From: Hyphomicrobiales bacterium | GTDB lineage: Bacteria; Pseudomonadota; Alphaproteobacteria; Rhizobiales; Rhizobiaceae | NCBI GenBank assembly: GCA_900468285.1 | Contig: UBTF01000007.1 | Coordinates: forward strand, 62,001 to 126,000 | Reading direction: 5' to 3' | Length of the DNA: 64,000 bases | In this document: positions 9,332 to 18,699 of the stretch, in pieces | How the letters are laid out: every line of letters starts with the position of its first letter | Position numbering within the stretch: position 1 is the first letter of the stretch | Made by a program: the position numbers and the translations under genes | The notes under the pieces: model-generated | Databases searched by the model: none | The model's input: only the letters and a program-made list of their open reading frames with translations | What the model was told of the DNA's origin: nothing

Positions 9332-9646
9332 TTACCTGGGCAGCCTTGAACGGAAGATCGGATGCTTTCACCATGCGCGGGATTGGTGAATGAAGCGTTA
9401 AGCTCGAATCCCATAATGGTATTGCGCCAGAGACGATTTCCATTACGGGACAAAAGCAAAGGAGTTGCTTCAGAATAGCACAGCCACGAGCATCCTTTTG
9501 GGGCAGGAAACAAGCCGTTTGAAGCCCAGAAATCCATAATAATAAGCGGTTTTTCATCTCATTAAAATTTGAAAATATACTTGAATTATCTGTTTACTAT
9601 TTACATCGCAGGGTCTGTTTAATCATTTTTTAAGGAGATTTTTTAA
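9332..9646. other. Intergenic control region between the secretin-N protein and the pilin gene
   Basis: This gap holds the divergent promoters of the Tad locus. The part from about 9541 to 9645 is clearly AT-rich against the neighbourhood. No convincing -35/-10 pair or named operator could be fixed by eye. The stretch before 9541 has no recognisable gene. Confidence 0.5.
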
Positions 9647-9736
9647 GTGGTTGGAAATCCAACTTCTGTAGCTTCACCAGCAACCGAACAACGGCAAACA
9701 GTTGTCGGCGTGCTGAACAAAGTTGAAAGAGTTTAG
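9647..9736 (+). CDS. Possible 29-residue leader ORF coupled to the Flp pilin gene
   Basis: A GTG at 9647 follows AAGGAG (9632-9637) by 9 bases and opens a 29-codon frame (VVGNPTSVASPATEQRQTVV...). It stops at TAG 9734-9736, which is part of the TAGGAG ribosome site of the pilin gene. The product resembles no known family. The layout suggests translational coupling, but expression is unproven and chance is possible for so short a frame. Confidence 0.4.
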   Translation: MVGNPTSVASPATEQRQTVVGVLNKVERV

Positions 9737-9746
9737 GAGAAACCGC

Positions 9747-9938
9747 ATGACACAGATTTTCGCTCGCTTCATGAAAGACGAGTCCGGCGCGACCGCCATT
9801 GAATACGGCCTGATTGCCGCCCTGATTTCCGTTGCGATCATCACAGGCGCTACGACAGTTGGAACACGCCTTGGTCAAATGTTCACGAACCTCGGTGCTC
9901 GCCTGAACGCAAACATGCCTGCTGCCGGAAACACCTAA
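9747..9938 (+). CDS. ctpA: Flp/Tad-type pilin
   Basis: A 63-residue prepilin, the major subunit of the Tad pilus. The leader MTQIFARFMKDESG is cut after Gly; the mature start ATAIEYGLIAAL has the Flp signature Glu at +5 and Tyr at +6, followed by the hydrophobic assembly helix. The ATG at 9747 is preferred over a TTG at 9723 because TAGGAG lies 7 bases upstream. A strong hairpin separates it from the machine genes, consistent with higher expression of the subunit. Rhizobial Tad pili serve reversible surface attachment. Confidence 0.96.
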   Translation: MTQIFARFMKDESGATAIEYGLIAALISVAIITGATTVGTRLGQMFTNLGARLNANMPAAGNT

Positions 9939-9950
9939 GCTTGGTCTGCT

Positions 9951-9991
9951 GCATTACGCCGCCCTCCTCAAGGGCGGCGTAATGCTTTTTT
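9951..9991 (+). terminator. Strong hairpin between pilin and prepilin peptidase genes
   Basis: A perfect 15-bp stem (9951-9965 with 9971-9985), 5-nt loop and a TTTTTT run. It should end most pilin transcripts, with read-through or a separate promoter supplying the downstream genes. Confidence 0.92.
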
Positions 9992-10021
9992 ACGATAGGT
10001 CAGTCACGTCAGAGGCGCTTC

Positions 10022-10534
10022 ATGGTAACCGCAGCCATATTTCTCATCGTGCCGCTGTGTCTTGCCTTTGCAGCGCTGAATGACCTTTTCACGATGACGA
10101 TCCCCAATCGCATCTCCATTATCCTGGCCCTGTCCTTCGTGGTCGTCGCACCACTGTCGGGAATGGACATGCAGACCTTCGCCATGAGCCTTGTTGCGGG
10201 CCTTGCCGTTTTTGCGGCAACCTTTGCGTTGTTTGCGTTGAATACGATGGGCGGCGGTGATGCAAAGCTGCTGACCGCATCGGCCATCTGGTTCGGCTTT
10301 GATCAGGCGCTGGCGGTCTATATGGTTGCCGTCGCTCTCTTTGGTGGCATCCTTACCGTTGGTATCCTGTTCATCCGGTCCTACCGCCAGGAAATCATGA
10401 TTACCGGCCTGCCGGTTCCCGATTCGCTGCTTGTTGCCAAGAAGGTGCCCTACGGCATCGCCATTGCCATTGCCGGACTGCTGACCTATCCCGAGGCGCC
10501 TCTGGTCCAGCTGGCCATGCAGCATATGATGTGA
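10022..10534 (+). CDS. ctpB: Prepilin peptidase, CpaA family (A24)
   Basis: A 170-residue polytopic membrane aspartic protease that removes Flp prepilin leaders. Both catalytic aspartates are visible: in LNDLFTMTIPN near residue 20 and in MGGGDAKLL near residue 80. It lacks the N-methylating domain of PilD-type enzymes, as is usual for CpaA/TadV. It is the first machine gene after the pilin hairpin. Confidence 0.94.
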   Translation: MVTAAIFLIVPLCLAFAALNDLFTMTIPNRISIILALSFVVVAPLSGMDMQTFAMSLVAGLAVFAATFALFALNTMGGGDAKLLTASAIWFGFDQALAVYMVAVALFGGILTVGILFIRSYRQEIMITGLPVPDSLLVAKKVPYGIAIAIAGLLTYPEAPLVQLAMQHMM

Positions 10535-10665
10535 TGCTGGTCTAACGAGGTCGAACCCTCGTTTATTTCTCATTAACCAGTCACGAAGACAATTTATTAA
10601 CCATAATTACACGAATGGCAGGCCATGGTGGCAGAAGAGATTCTGATCCCCCTCAAGGCCTGTGC

Positions 10666-11475
10666 ATGAAACCGTCGCGCGTCATCATTCTTTCCGTAGC
10701 CGTTGTTGCCGCCGCACTTGCCGGTCTTCTGGCCATGCAGCTGGCAAGCCCTCAGCAGGTCGTGGAAAAAGCGGAAGCCATCATCCAGAAGGAACCGACG
10801 GTCAATGTGCTGGTGTCGTCGGCCAATCTCCCGGTCGGCAGCCGCCTGGCCGCTGATTCGATGCGCTGGGCGCCATGGCCGCAAGGTGCCATCAACGACA
10901 GTTTCGTCACCGAAAACAAGCGTCCCGACGCCATCGTCGAATTGACCGGCTCCATCGTTCGCCTGCCGCTGTTTGAAGGCGAACCGCTTCGCGCCGAGAA
11001 AGTCGTCGATTCCAGCACACGGATCATGTCTTCGCTGCTTCCGGCAGGAAAGCGGGCGGTGGCGACGGAAATCTCTGTCGCGACCGGTGCTGGCGGCTTC
11101 GTGCTTCCCAATGACCGCGTTGATGTCATCATGGTTCGCAAGGGCGAGGGTGGATCCTTCCTTACCGAAAACGTTCTCAACAATGTCCGCGTTCTCGCCA
11201 TCGATCAGCAGATCAAGGAAGGCGAGGATGGCACCAGTGCCGTCGTGGGCGCCACCGCGACGCTGGAACTGACGCCTGAACAGGCCAAGATCATGACCGT
11301 CGCCCAGCAGATGGCGGACCGGCTGACGCTTGCCCTGCGCTCGGTTGCCGATGCGCAGGACAATGACACCACCGCTGCGGATTACCTGTTGAGCGGAAGC
11401 AGCGGCCAACCGGCGATCCAGGTGATCAAATCAGGCTCGATCGTCCGGGAAGGACAGGGAGGAGCTTCGCAATGA
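10666..11475 (+). CDS. ctpC: Tad pilus assembly protein CpaB/RcpC
   Basis: About 269 residues from the ATG at 10666 (MKPSRVIILSVAVVAAALAG), chosen because it begins directly before the hydrophobic anchor and has AAGG upstream; the frame is open from 10615. A single N-terminal membrane segment is followed by a SAF domain (VLVSSANLPVGSRLAADSMRW) and a conserved periplasmic region. CpaB is thought to guide the pilus through or stabilise the secretin. Its stop overlaps the secretin start as ATGA. Confidence 0.92.
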   Translation: MKPSRVIILSVAVVAAALAGLLAMQLASPQQVVEKAEAIIQKEPTVNVLVSSANLPVGSRLAADSMRWAPWPQGAINDSFVTENKRPDAIVELTGSIVRLPLFEGEPLRAEKVVDSSTRIMSSLLPAGKRAVATEISVATGAGGFVLPNDRVDVIMVRKGEGGSFLTENVLNNVRVLAIDQQIKEGEDGTSAVVGATATLELTPEQAKIMTVAQQMADRLTLALRSVADAQDNDTTAADYLLSGSSGQPAIQVIKSGSIVREGQGGASQ

Positions 11476-13064
11476 CCAGCTTTTACTCAAGCGCGCGTCT
11501 TGCCCGGGCCATGCGGTCATCCGTCGCTGGCGGCTTGGCCTTTTGTGTCGCCTTTACGGGCTTTCCAGGCATACCCGCCTCTTTCGGCACGCCCAGCAAT
11601 GAAGCTTTGGCACAGAGTGCCAGCATCGTGCGTATCAACGAAAGTGGACAGGGTGTTCGCAAGCGCCTGAAACTCGGCCTCAACAAGGCTCTCGTCATCG
11701 ACCTGCCTGAGGATGCGCATGACATTCTCGTCGCAGACCCCGGCATGGCGGATGCTGTGACGCGCAGCTCGCGGCGCATCTACCTGTTCGGCAAGTCCGT
11801 TGGCCAGACCAATATCTTCATCTTCGGTGATCAGGGTCAGGAAATCGTCAGCCTCGATCTGGAAGTCGAGCGCGATATTTCCGGGCTTCAGGCCAATCTG
11901 CGCCGGTTCATTCCCGAATCGGATATTCGCGTTGAAATCGTCTCCGACAACATCGTTCTTTCCGGCAGTGTGCGCACCCCGCAGGATTCTGCCCGTGCCG
12001 TGCAGCTTGCCTCCGCGTTTCTGAAGGGCGGTGAAGCCACCACCCGCAACATCACCGAGACAAGCCAGAGCAATGGAGATGGCGCCGTTGCCATCTTCGC
12101 CGAAGACCGGCAGCAATCTTCCATCGTCAACATGCTGACCATCGAGGGCGAGGATCAGGTAACCCTGAAGGTAACCGTGGCTGAAGTCAGCCGTCAGGTT
12201 CTCAAGCAACTCGGCTTCAACGGCTCGATCAGCGGCTCCGGCAGCGATCTGAGCGGACGCATCTCCTTCTCCAACCCGGCCAATCTGGGCAATGCGGCCA
12301 GCCTGGCCGGTACCGGCAACATTGCTGGCACAATTGGCAAGGTCGCACTCAGCAGCTATTTCAATGCCATGGAGCAGGCTGGCGTCATGCGCACGCTGGC
12401 GGAGCCCAGCCTGACTGCCATCTCGGGAGAGCAGGCCAAGTTCTATGTCGGCGGCGAATTTCGTCTGCCGGCCGAACAGGAAGTTGCGATCGACAGCACG
12501 ACCGGCCAACCCACCGTCACGCGATCCACCGACACGGTTGACTACGGCATCGAGCTGAATTTCCGTCCGGTGGTCCTGTCGCCTGGACGTATCAGCCTGA
12601 AGATCGAAACCAATGTTTCCGAGCCCACCTATGAGGGCAGCGTCGCGACCGGCAACGGCAGTACCATCAGCGTACCTGGCAGCACCTATCTATCCATCCG
12701 TAAACGCGAGGCTTCCACCAACGTCGAGCTGCCATCCGGTGGCTCCATCGTCATTGCCGGTCTGGTGCAGGATAATGTGCGGCAGGCGATGTCCGGAATA
12801 CCGGGTGTTTCCAAGGTCCCGGTTCTCGGCACGCTGTTCCGCAGCAAGGACTTCATCCGCAACGAGACGGAGCTCGTCATCATCGCCACGCCTTATCTCG
12901 TGCGTCCGGTCTCGCGCAACGAAATCGCCCGGCCCGACGACAATTTCAATCCGGAAGCCGATGCGGCGATGTATTTCATGAACCGCGTCAACAAGGTCTA
13001 TGGCAACAGGCAGCAGGCTCACACACAGCCCTATCAGGGCTCGGTAGGGTTTATCTACAAATGA
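11472..13064 (+). CDS. ctpD: Tad pilus outer membrane secretin CpaC/RcpA
   Basis: A 530-residue type II/III secretin forming the outer-membrane pore for the Flp pilus. A signal peptide is followed by the pilus N-domain (LGLNKALVIDLPEDAHDILVADPGMADAV), a BON-like region, and the secretin core with VTLKVTVAEVSRQVLKQLG and the VPVLGTLFRS-ELVIIATPYLVRP ending. The smaller protein at 8912-9331 resembles its N-domain. It overlaps ctpC and ctpE by four bases each, so the three are tightly coupled. Confidence 0.95.
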   Translation: MTSFYSSARLARAMRSSVAGGLAFCVAFTGFPGIPASFGTPSNEALAQSASIVRINESGQGVRKRLKLGLNKALVIDLPEDAHDILVADPGMADAVTRSSRRIYLFGKSVGQTNIFIFGDQGQEIVSLDLEVERDISGLQANLRRFIPESDIRVEIVSDNIVLSGSVRTPQDSARAVQLASAFLKGGEATTRNITETSQSNGDGAVAIFAEDRQQSSIVNMLTIEGEDQVTLKVTVAEVSRQVLKQLGFNGSISGSGSDLSGRISFSNPANLGNAASLAGTGNIAGTIGKVALSSYFNAMEQAGVMRTLAEPSLTAISGEQAKFYVGGEFRLPAEQEVAIDSTTGQPTVTRSTDTVDYGIELNFRPVVLSPGRISLKIETNVSEPTYEGSVATGNGSTISVPGSTYLSIRKREASTNVELPSGGSIVIAGLVQDNVRQAMSGIPGVSKVPVLGTLFRSKDFIRNETELVIIATPYLVRPVSRNEIARPDDNFNPEADAAMYFMNRVNKVYGNRQQAHTQPYQGSVGFIYK

Positions 13065-13753
13065 CAAAGATGCATCCGATGAAACCTGTTTCTCAACCGC
13101 TGCGCCGGAACGGTCTTACAGTCGCGGTTCTGGCCGCCGCCACGCTGCTGCAGGCATGTGCCCGCGACCCCATGTCGACGGGAGCAATTCCTGACGACTA
13201 TCGCACGCGCCACCCGATAACGCTTTCTGAAGCGCAGCATTCGCTCGATATTCCGGTTTCCTCCGGCGACAACCGCCTAACGATTGCGATGGCCGATAAC
13301 ATCAAGGGCTTTGCGCAGAGCTATACGGCAACGTCGTCAGGCGTTGTGCAGATCCAGGTGCCGACGGGATCCCGAAATTCCGCTGCGGCCTCCATCCTCA
13401 AGCGCCATGTGCGGTCCGTGCTTGCATCTTCCGGCGTACCCTCGGGCAAGATCGTCGAAACCCATTATGGCGCTTCGCCAAGCGGAGATGCCGCACCCAT
13501 CCGGCTCAGCTTCATTGCGATGACCGCCATGACCGGGCAGTGCGGGCAATGGCCAGAAGATCTTTCCGACAATACCTATTCCAACAAGAACTGGTACAAT
13601 TTCGGCTGCGCATCCCAGAACAATCTTGCGGCACAGGTGGCAAATCCGATGGATCTGGTCGGGCCCCGTGGCATGAGCCCGATCGACGCCGAGCGGCGCT
13701 CCGTCGTGATCGGCAATTATCGTTCCGGCAAGACCACGGCAACCACGGATTAA
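13061..13753 (+). CDS. ctpE: Tad pilus lipoprotein CpaD
   Basis: A 230-residue protein with a lipoprotein signal (lipobox LLQAC near residue 33). The rest matches CpaD family features, including conserved CGQWP and FGCASQNNLAAQVANPMDLVGPRGM blocks. CpaD acts in the outer membrane or periplasm and supports secretin assembly. The ATGA overlap with the secretin gene indicates translational coupling. Confidence 0.93.
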   Translation: MTKMHPMKPVSQPLRRNGLTVAVLAAATLLQACARDPMSTGAIPDDYRTRHPITLSEAQHSLDIPVSSGDNRLTIAMADNIKGFAQSYTATSSGVVQIQVPTGSRNSAAASILKRHVRSVLASSGVPSGKIVETHYGASPSGDAAPIRLSFIAMTAMTGQCGQWPEDLSDNTYSNKNWYNFGCASQNNLAAQVANPMDLVGPRGMSPIDAERRSVVIGNYRSGKTTATTD

Positions 13754-13790
13754 TGTTCACGATGGACCGCACGCGCCCACAGGAAGCACA

Positions 13791-15080
13791 ATGAGCCCGG
13801 TAGACTACGATATTCACCGCGACGAACCGAACGAGGCCTATGCCGAGGAGCCCGTGCGCGCAGGCGATCTTGATGCGCTGAGGCCATTGCCGCGCATATC
13901 GGTTCACGCATTCTGCGAAAGTGACAGCGTCCAGAGGCTGATGGAGCGCCTTTCCAGCGACCGTCGCATGACCAAGGTGAGCATGAGAATCACCAATGGT
14001 GAAATCGAGGCGGCGGCGACGATGTTCTCGTCCAGTCCGACGCCGAACCTGATCATTCTCGAAACCGGGCGTGAGCCTGCAACCTTGCTTAACGATCTGG
14101 CGCCGCTGGCGGAAGTCTGTGATCCGACGACGCGCGTCATCATCATCGGCCGTCACAACGACATTGCACTTTACCGCGATCTCATTCGCAACGGCATTTC
14201 GGAATATCTCGTTGCGCCCATCAATCTGCCGGACCTGCTCTCATCCATCTCGGCGATCTTCGTGGATCCCGAGGCAGAGCCACTAGGCCGCAACATCGCT
14301 TTCATCGGCGCCAAGGGTGGTGTGGGATCTTCCACCATTGCCCATAATTGCGCGTTCGGCATTTCCAGCCTGTTCTCGACGGAAACGATTCTTGCCGATC
14401 TCGACCTGCCCTTCGGCACCGCCAATATCGATTTCGACCAGGACCCTGCGCAGGGTATTGCCGAAGCGGTCTATTCTCCGGAGCGGCTGGACGAGGTCTT
14501 CCTCGATCGCCTTCTGACCAAATGTTCCGAACATCTTTCGCTGCTTGCCGCCCCTTCCCTTCTGGACCGGCCCTATGACTTCGAACGGCTAAGCTTCCAG
14601 CCATTGCTGGAGCTTTTGCAGCGCAGTACGCCGGTGGCCGTGCTTGACGTGCCGCATATCTGGTCCGAATGGTCGCAGACCGTGCTTGCGGAAGCTGACG
14701 AGGTGGTGATCACGGCGGTGCCGGATCTTGCCAATCTGCGAAACACCAAGAACCTTTTGGACGCGCTGAAGAAACTGCGGCCGAACGACAAGGTCCCGCA
14801 TCTCGTGCTCAATCAGGTGGGCATGATGAAGCGCCCTGAAATTGCACCTGCGGACTTCTTCGAGCCACTGGAAATCGAGCCGATTGCGATCATACCTTTT
14901 GACGTCCAACTGTTTGGCAATGCGGCCAATAGCGGGCGGATGATCAGCGAAATCGACGCGAAATCACCGATTGCCGAAACATTCTCGCAAATTTCACACA
15001 TCGTCACCGGCCGTTCCACCGTGCGCAAGGCAAAGCGTGCGGGTCTCGGCAAATTCATGGACCTTATCAAACGCAAGTAA
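13791..15080 (+). CDS. ctpF: Tad pilus ATPase-like localization factor CpaE/TadZ
   Basis: A 429-residue protein. An atypical receiver-like domain (about residues 35-155) lacks a clear phospho-acceptor context and is followed by a MinD/ParA-like ATPase with deviant Walker A GAKGGVGSST near residues 172-181. CpaE/TadZ places the pilus machine at the cell pole. AGGAAG lies close before the ATG. Confidence 0.94.
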   Translation: MSPVDYDIHRDEPNEAYAEEPVRAGDLDALRPLPRISVHAFCESDSVQRLMERLSSDRRMTKVSMRITNGEIEAAATMFSSSPTPNLIILETGREPATLLNDLAPLAEVCDPTTRVIIIGRHNDIALYRDLIRNGISEYLVAPINLPDLLSSISAIFVDPEAEPLGRNIAFIGAKGGVGSSTIAHNCAFGISSLFSTETILADLDLPFGTANIDFDQDPAQGIAEAVYSPERLDEVFLDRLLTKCSEHLSLLAAPSLLDRPYDFERLSFQPLLELLQRSTPVAVLDVPHIWSEWSQTVLAEADEVVITAVPDLANLRNTKNLLDALKKLRPNDKVPHLVLNQVGMMKRPEIAPADFFEPLEIEPIAIIPFDVQLFGNAANSGRMISEIDAKSPIAETFSQISHIVTGRSTVRKAKRAGLGKFMDLIKRK

Positions 15081-15119
15081 TGCATCGCTGCCTGCGCAGC
15101 GATCTGCCGGAAGAAAAAC

Positions 15120-16592
15120 ATGTTCGGAAAACGTGGCAACGAAGGCTTCCACAGAGCCACAAACAACAGTCCGGTCGCCGCCGCGCCTGTGGCGGCTCCT
15201 GTTGTCATTGCTCCCCGCATAGAGCCCGCCGAAAGGGTTTCTTTGGCACCGGCTCTGGCACAATCCCCATCTCACGCCCCTGCGCAGCAACCGCGCAAGC
15301 GTGCCAGGACTGAGGATTATTACCAGACGAAGGCGCAGGTTTTTTCCGCGCTGATCGATACGATTGACCTCTCGCAGCTCGCCAAGCTCGACACAGAAAG
15401 CGCGCGCGAAGAAATACGCGATATCGTCAACGATATCATCACCATCAAGAACTTCGCCATGTCGATCTCCGAGCAGGAAGAGCTGCTGGAAGACATCTGC
15501 AACGATGTTCTGGGTTACGGTCCTCTGGAGCCGCTTCTCGCCCGCGACGATATCGCCGATATCATGGTCAATGGTTCGGGCCAGACCTTCATCGAAGTCG
15601 GCGGCAAGACCATCGAATCCGACATCCGCTTTCGCGACAATGCCCAGCTTCTGTCGATCTGCCAGCGCATCGTCAGCCAGGTGGGCCGCCGCGTGGACGA
15701 ATCGAGCCCGATCTGCGATGCCCGCCTGCCCGATGGATCACGTGTCAACGTCATCGCCCCGCCGCTTGCCATCGATGGCCCGGCGCTGACGATCCGCAAG
15801 TTCAAGAAGGACAAGCTGACGCTTGACCAGCTGGTTCGTTTCGGAGCGATCACGCCGGAAGGTGCGGTGCTGCTGCAGATCATCGGGCGTGTGCGGTGCA
15901 ATGTCGTCATCTCCGGCGGCACCGGCTCGGGCAAGACGACGCTCCTCAACTGCCTGACAAGTTACATCGACAAGACCGAACGTGTCATTACCTGCGAGGA
16001 CACAGCCGAACTGCAGCTTCAGCAGCCGCATGTGGTGCGTCTGGAAACCCGTCCGCCGAACATCGAAGGCGAAGGCGAAATCACCATGCGCGATCTGGTC
16101 AAGAACTGCCTGCGTATGCGGCCTGAACGCATCATCGTCGGTGAAGTGCGCGGACCTGAAGTCTTCGACCTTCTGCAGGCGATGAATACCGGCCATGATG
16201 GTTCCATGGGGACGATCCACGCGAACACCCCGCGTGAGTGCTTAAGCCGCATGGAATCGATGATCGCCATGGGCGGCTTCAGCCTTCCCGCCAAGACGGT
16301 GCGCGAAATCATTTCCTCCTCGGTCGATGTGGTCATTCAGGCCGCCCGCCTTCGCGACGGTTCACGACGCATCACTCAGGTTACGGAAGTGCTTGGCATG
16401 GAAGGCGATGTCATCATCACGCAGGACCTCATGCGCTACGAGATGGAGGGAGAAGACGCGAGCGGTCGCATCATCGGCCGGCACGTTTCCACCGGCATCA
16501 GCAAGCCGCATTTCTGGGATCGCGCACGTTACTTCAATGAGGAAAAACGCCTGGCGGCGGCGCTCGACGAAATGGAGAGCAAATCCCAATGA
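15120..16592 (+). CDS. ctpG: Tad pilus assembly/retraction ATPase CpaF/TadA
   Basis: A 490-residue type II/IV secretion ATPase that powers Flp pilus assembly. Walker A ([11 protein letters not shown]) is near residue 265; the Asp box, Walker B region (RIIVGEVRG) and His box ([11 protein letters not shown]) follow. An Ala/Pro-rich N-terminal tail of about 60 residues precedes the conserved part. GGAAG lies before the ATG. It is followed by the two inner-membrane platform genes. Confidence 0.96.
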   Translation: MFGKRGNEGFHRATNNSPVAAAPVAAPVVIAPRIEPAERVSLAPALAQSPSHAPAQQPRKRARTEDYYQTKAQVFSALIDTIDLSQLAKLDTESAREEIRDIVNDIITIKNFAMSISEQEELLEDICNDVLGYGPLEPLLARDDIADIMVNGSGQTFIEVGGKTIESDIRFRDNAQLLSICQRIVSQVGRRVDESSPICDARLPDGSRVNVIAPPLAIDGPALTIRKFKKDKLTLDQLVRFGAITPEGAVLLQIIGRVRCNVVISGGTGSGKTTLLNCLTSYIDKTERVITCEDTAELQLQQPHVVRLETRPPNIEGEGEITMRDLVKNCLRMRPERIIVGEVRGPEVFDLLQAMNTGHDGSMGTIHANTPRECLSRMESMIAMGGFSLPAKTVREIISSSVDVVIQAARLRDGSRRITQVTEVLGMEGDVIITQDLMRYEMEGEDASGRIIGRHVSTGISKPHFWDRARYFNEEKRLAAALDEMESKSQ

Positions 16593-16642
16593 GGCACCTT
16601 GGCGCGCAGCGCAGGACACAGACTGGTCAGGGCGGACACTAG

Positions 16643-17647
16643 ATGAATATGTCGGTGATGCTGCTTATCGTTCTCGTCGCCATATCGGCAGGAGCGATTG
16701 CCTACGTCTTTCTGTTTTCCCAGATAGAGGTGGAGAAGAAGACGGCAAGCAGGGTAAGCCGTGTCAAATCCGCAGAAACCGACCATACCAAGATCAAGGC
16801 CGCGCGCGACCGGGTGCAGGAGCTCAGCAAGCGCCGGAAATCGGTGCAGGATACGCTCAAGGATCTTGAACGCAAGCAGAGTGAAAAACTAAAAGACCGG
16901 AAGGATACGAGCCTGCGCGGCAGGCTGGTCCAGGCTGGTCTGGCCATATCCGTGCGAAAATTCTACCTCATGAGCGGCGGTCTTGGACTGGTCGTGTTTC
17001 TGGTTGCCCTGCTGTATGAAGCTCCATTGCTGCTGGCGTTGGGCGGCGGATTTGTCGGCGCACTGGGGCTGCCAAGATGGGTCTTGAGTTTTCTCGTCAA
17101 ACGGCGCCAGAACAGGTTTCTGGAAGAGTTTCCCAATGCGCTGGACGTCATGTACCGCTCCATCAAGTCAGGCCTTCCGCTCAATGACTCGGTGCGGTTG
17201 ATTGCCTCCGACGGCCAGGAGCCGGTCAAGAGCGAGTTTCAGCGGGTCGTGGAAGCGCAGCAGGTTGGCATGAGCATTCCTGAGGGCATCAACCGCATGA
17301 TGCTGACCATGCCGCTGTCCGAAGTGAACTTCTTCGGCACTGTCATCACCATTCAGGCGCAGGCGGGCGGCAATTTGTCGGAGGCTCTCGCCAATCTCTC
17401 CAAGGTCCTGCGTGAAAGGCGCAAGATGAAGGCCAAGGTTTCCGCACTCTCCATGGAAGCGAAAGCTTCGGCGGTCATCATCGGCGCTCTTCCCTTCATC
17501 GTGGCAATGCTCGTCTATTTCACCTCGCCAGACTACATCATGGTGCTGTTTACCGATACGCGTGGACATCTCATTCTGGGCGTATCGGCGCTCTGGATGT
17601 CCATCGGTATTCTCGTCATGCGCCAGATGATCAACTTCGATATTTGA
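16643..17647 (+). CDS. ctpH: Tad pilus inner-membrane platform protein TadB
   Basis: A 334-residue membrane protein of the type II secretion F family. An N-terminal membrane segment is followed by a charged helical stretch (about residues 30-90), two central membrane segments, the T2SSF cytoplasmic domain (FPNALDVMYRSIKSGLPLNDSV) and two C-terminal segments. With TadC it forms the platform on which the CpaF ATPase acts. It lies 50 bases after ctpG and 7 bases before ctpI. Confidence 0.94.
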   Translation: MNMSVMLLIVLVAISAGAIAYVFLFSQIEVEKKTASRVSRVKSAETDHTKIKAARDRVQELSKRRKSVQDTLKDLERKQSEKLKDRKDTSLRGRLVQAGLAISVRKFYLMSGGLGLVVFLVALLYEAPLLLALGGGFVGALGLPRWVLSFLVKRRQNRFLEEFPNALDVMYRSIKSGLPLNDSVRLIASDGQEPVKSEFQRVVEAQQVGMSIPEGINRMMLTMPLSEVNFFGTVITIQAQAGGNLSEALANLSKVLRERRKMKAKVSALSMEAKASAVIIGALPFIVAMLVYFTSPDYIMVLFTDTRGHLILGVSALWMSIGILVMRQMINFDI

Positions 17648-17654
17648 GGCAGTC

Positions 17655-18641
17655 ATGACGGATCAACTTCTTTCCAGCCTCACCAATCTGCATCTTATCG
17701 TTGCCGTGCTGGTATCCATCGCGGTCTTTGCCACTTTCTATACGCTGGCCGCCCCCTATTTCGACAAGGGTGACCTCTCCAAACGCATGAAGGCCGTCTC
17801 GACGGAGAGAGACCAGATCAGAAGCCGGGAGCGCGACCGCATGAGCGAAGCCTCCAAGGGGGGCAAGGCAACACTGCGCGCCAACAACAACAAATCGGCA
17901 AGCAAGATCGTCGAACGCTTCAATCTGCGCGAAGCACTCGTTGATGCCAATACGGTCAACAAGCTCCGAGCCGCTGGCTATCGCTCGCAGAATGCGTTGA
18001 ATACCTTCCTTGCAGCACGTTTCATTCTTCCCTTCGTCTTCCTCATCCTGGCGTTCCTGTGGGTGTTCATGATGGGAAATCTCGGCGAAAGACCCTTCGG
18101 CCTGCGCCTCATGGTCGTTCTCGGCTTTGGATATCTGGGGTTCTACGCGCCCAACATCTTCGTTTCCAACCAGATGTCCAAGCGACAGAAATCCATCAAG
18201 CGCGCCTGGCCGGATGCGCTGGACCTGATGTTGATCTGTGTCGAGTCTGGTGTTTCCATGGAAGCAGCCATGCGCCGGGTGGCCGAGGAAATGGCCGACC
18301 AGTCTCCGGAACTGGCTGAAGAGATGGTGCTGACGACCGCCGAACTGTCGTTCCTGCAAGACAGGCGCACGGCGCTCGAAAACCTCGGGCTTCGCACGCA
18401 GCTTGATGGTGTGAAAAGCGTTGTGCAGGCCCTTATCCAGGCGGAACGCTATGGTACTCCGCTGGCGCAGGCCCTGCGGGTTCTGGCGCAGGAAGGCCGC
18501 GACGAGCGGATGAACGAGGCGGAAAAGAAAGCCGCCGCCCTGCCCCCGAAACTGACCGTGCCGATGATCCTGTTCTTTCTACCCGTCCTGGTGGCCGTCA
18601 TTCTCGGTCCGGCGGGCATTCGCATCGCCGACACATTCTGA
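17655..18641 (+). CDS. ctpI: Tad pilus inner-membrane platform protein TadC
   Basis: A 328-residue partner of TadB with the same T2SSF fold: DALDLMLICVESGVSMEAAMRRV in the cytoplasmic domain and hydrophobic segments near residues 12-32, 118-165 and 300-320. GAGG lies before the ATG. It is the last gene of the rightward pilus operon, 58 bases from the convergent TPR lipoprotein gene; no clear terminator is seen between them. Confidence 0.94.
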   Translation: MTDQLLSSLTNLHLIVAVLVSIAVFATFYTLAAPYFDKGDLSKRMKAVSTERDQIRSRERDRMSEASKGGKATLRANNNKSASKIVERFNLREALVDANTVNKLRAAGYRSQNALNTFLAARFILPFVFLILAFLWVFMMGNLGERPFGLRLMVVLGFGYLGFYAPNIFVSNQMSKRQKSIKRAWPDALDLMLICVESGVSMEAAMRRVAEEMADQSPELAEEMVLTTAELSFLQDRRTALENLGLRTQLDGVKSVVQALIQAERYGTPLAQALRVLAQEGRDERMNEAEKKAAALPPKLTVPMILFFLPVLVAVILGPAGIRIADTF

Positions 18642-18699
18642 CACCGTCCTTGAAAAGGGGTCGACGGCGAAGGCTTACTGAGAAAACGATGAGACCGGA

